A DNA stretch of 21,891 nt from GCA-2746795 sp964643965 (GTDB lineage Bacteria > Chloroflexota > Anaerolineae > Promineifilales > Promineifilaceae): positions 1 to 21,891 of the forward strand of contig CAZXVH010000090.1 of the NCBI GenBank assembly GCA_964643965.1, given 5' to 3'. The translations under genes were made by a program, and so were the position numbers. This document shows positions 21,881-21,891 of the stretch, piece by piece. The stretch's first letter is position 1; each line of letters starts with the position of its first letter. The notes under the pieces were generated by a model. That model ran no database searches. It had not been told where the DNA came from and saw only the letters and a program-made list of their open reading frames with translations.

Positions 21881-21891
21881 GGGAATGATGC

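Noticed and set aside
1..21891. CRISPR array, insertion sequence with transposase, rRNA or tRNA genes
   Set aside because: I saw no regularly spaced repeats with unique spacers, no transposase reading frame and no recognisable rRNA or tRNA sequence on either strand.

Overview
The window most likely comes from an uncultured Chloroflexota (Anaerolineae-like) genome. This is inferred, not proven. The supporting signs are Pro/Thr-rich lipoprotein linkers, an RHS protein of the type common there, mixed housekeeping genes (tatABC, secG, scpB, prs, aat) in short operons, moderate-to-high GC, and intergenic spaces full of imperfect palindromes. The most striking sequence-level property is a 10-bp palindrome, AACGGCCGTT. 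By hand I find 25 perfect copies, where about 0.02 would be expected by chance. It occurs in intergenic DNA and in all coding frames.

Region 1 (1-3420) is accessory DNA. It holds the 3' end of an RHS polymorphic toxin with an AT-richer toxin tip (5' truncated, one apparent frameshift), an adjacent candidate immunity gene, and a DUF4160 (frameshifted)/DUF2442 pair on the minus strand. That pair lies between two copies of a long intergenic direct repeat (65 bp identical). A short remnant of a second RHS gene follows.

Region 2 (3424-6069) has a lipoprotein with PPC-like domains, a trpG/pabA glutamine amidotransferase, a VapBC-type toxin-antitoxin pair with its own promoter, and a gene-poor stretch that may hold a decayed ORF.

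Region 3 (6070-14503) is mostly housekeeping and metabolic: a PreP-like M16C metalloprotease, an atypical SDR protein lacking YxxxK, scpB (minus), an M20 dipeptidase, aat, a ribose-phosphate pyrophosphokinase and a coupled alpha/beta hydrolase. Between aat and prs there is a 95-nt element made of three nested complementary arms. It looks like a structured RNA or a small palindromic element.

Region 4 (14559-18393, minus strand) is protein export: tatA-tatB-tatC, then secG followed by an orphan family-5 solute-binding protein. Two GAAC-N6-GTTC dyads lie in the tatA leader.

Region 5 (18575-21825, plus strand) is a tight four-gene operon: an exporter-type ABC ATPase, an integral membrane partner, a 70-aa B-box-like zinc-binding protein and a family-1-like solute-binding lipoprotein. 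A degenerate tandem repeat follows the last stop codon.
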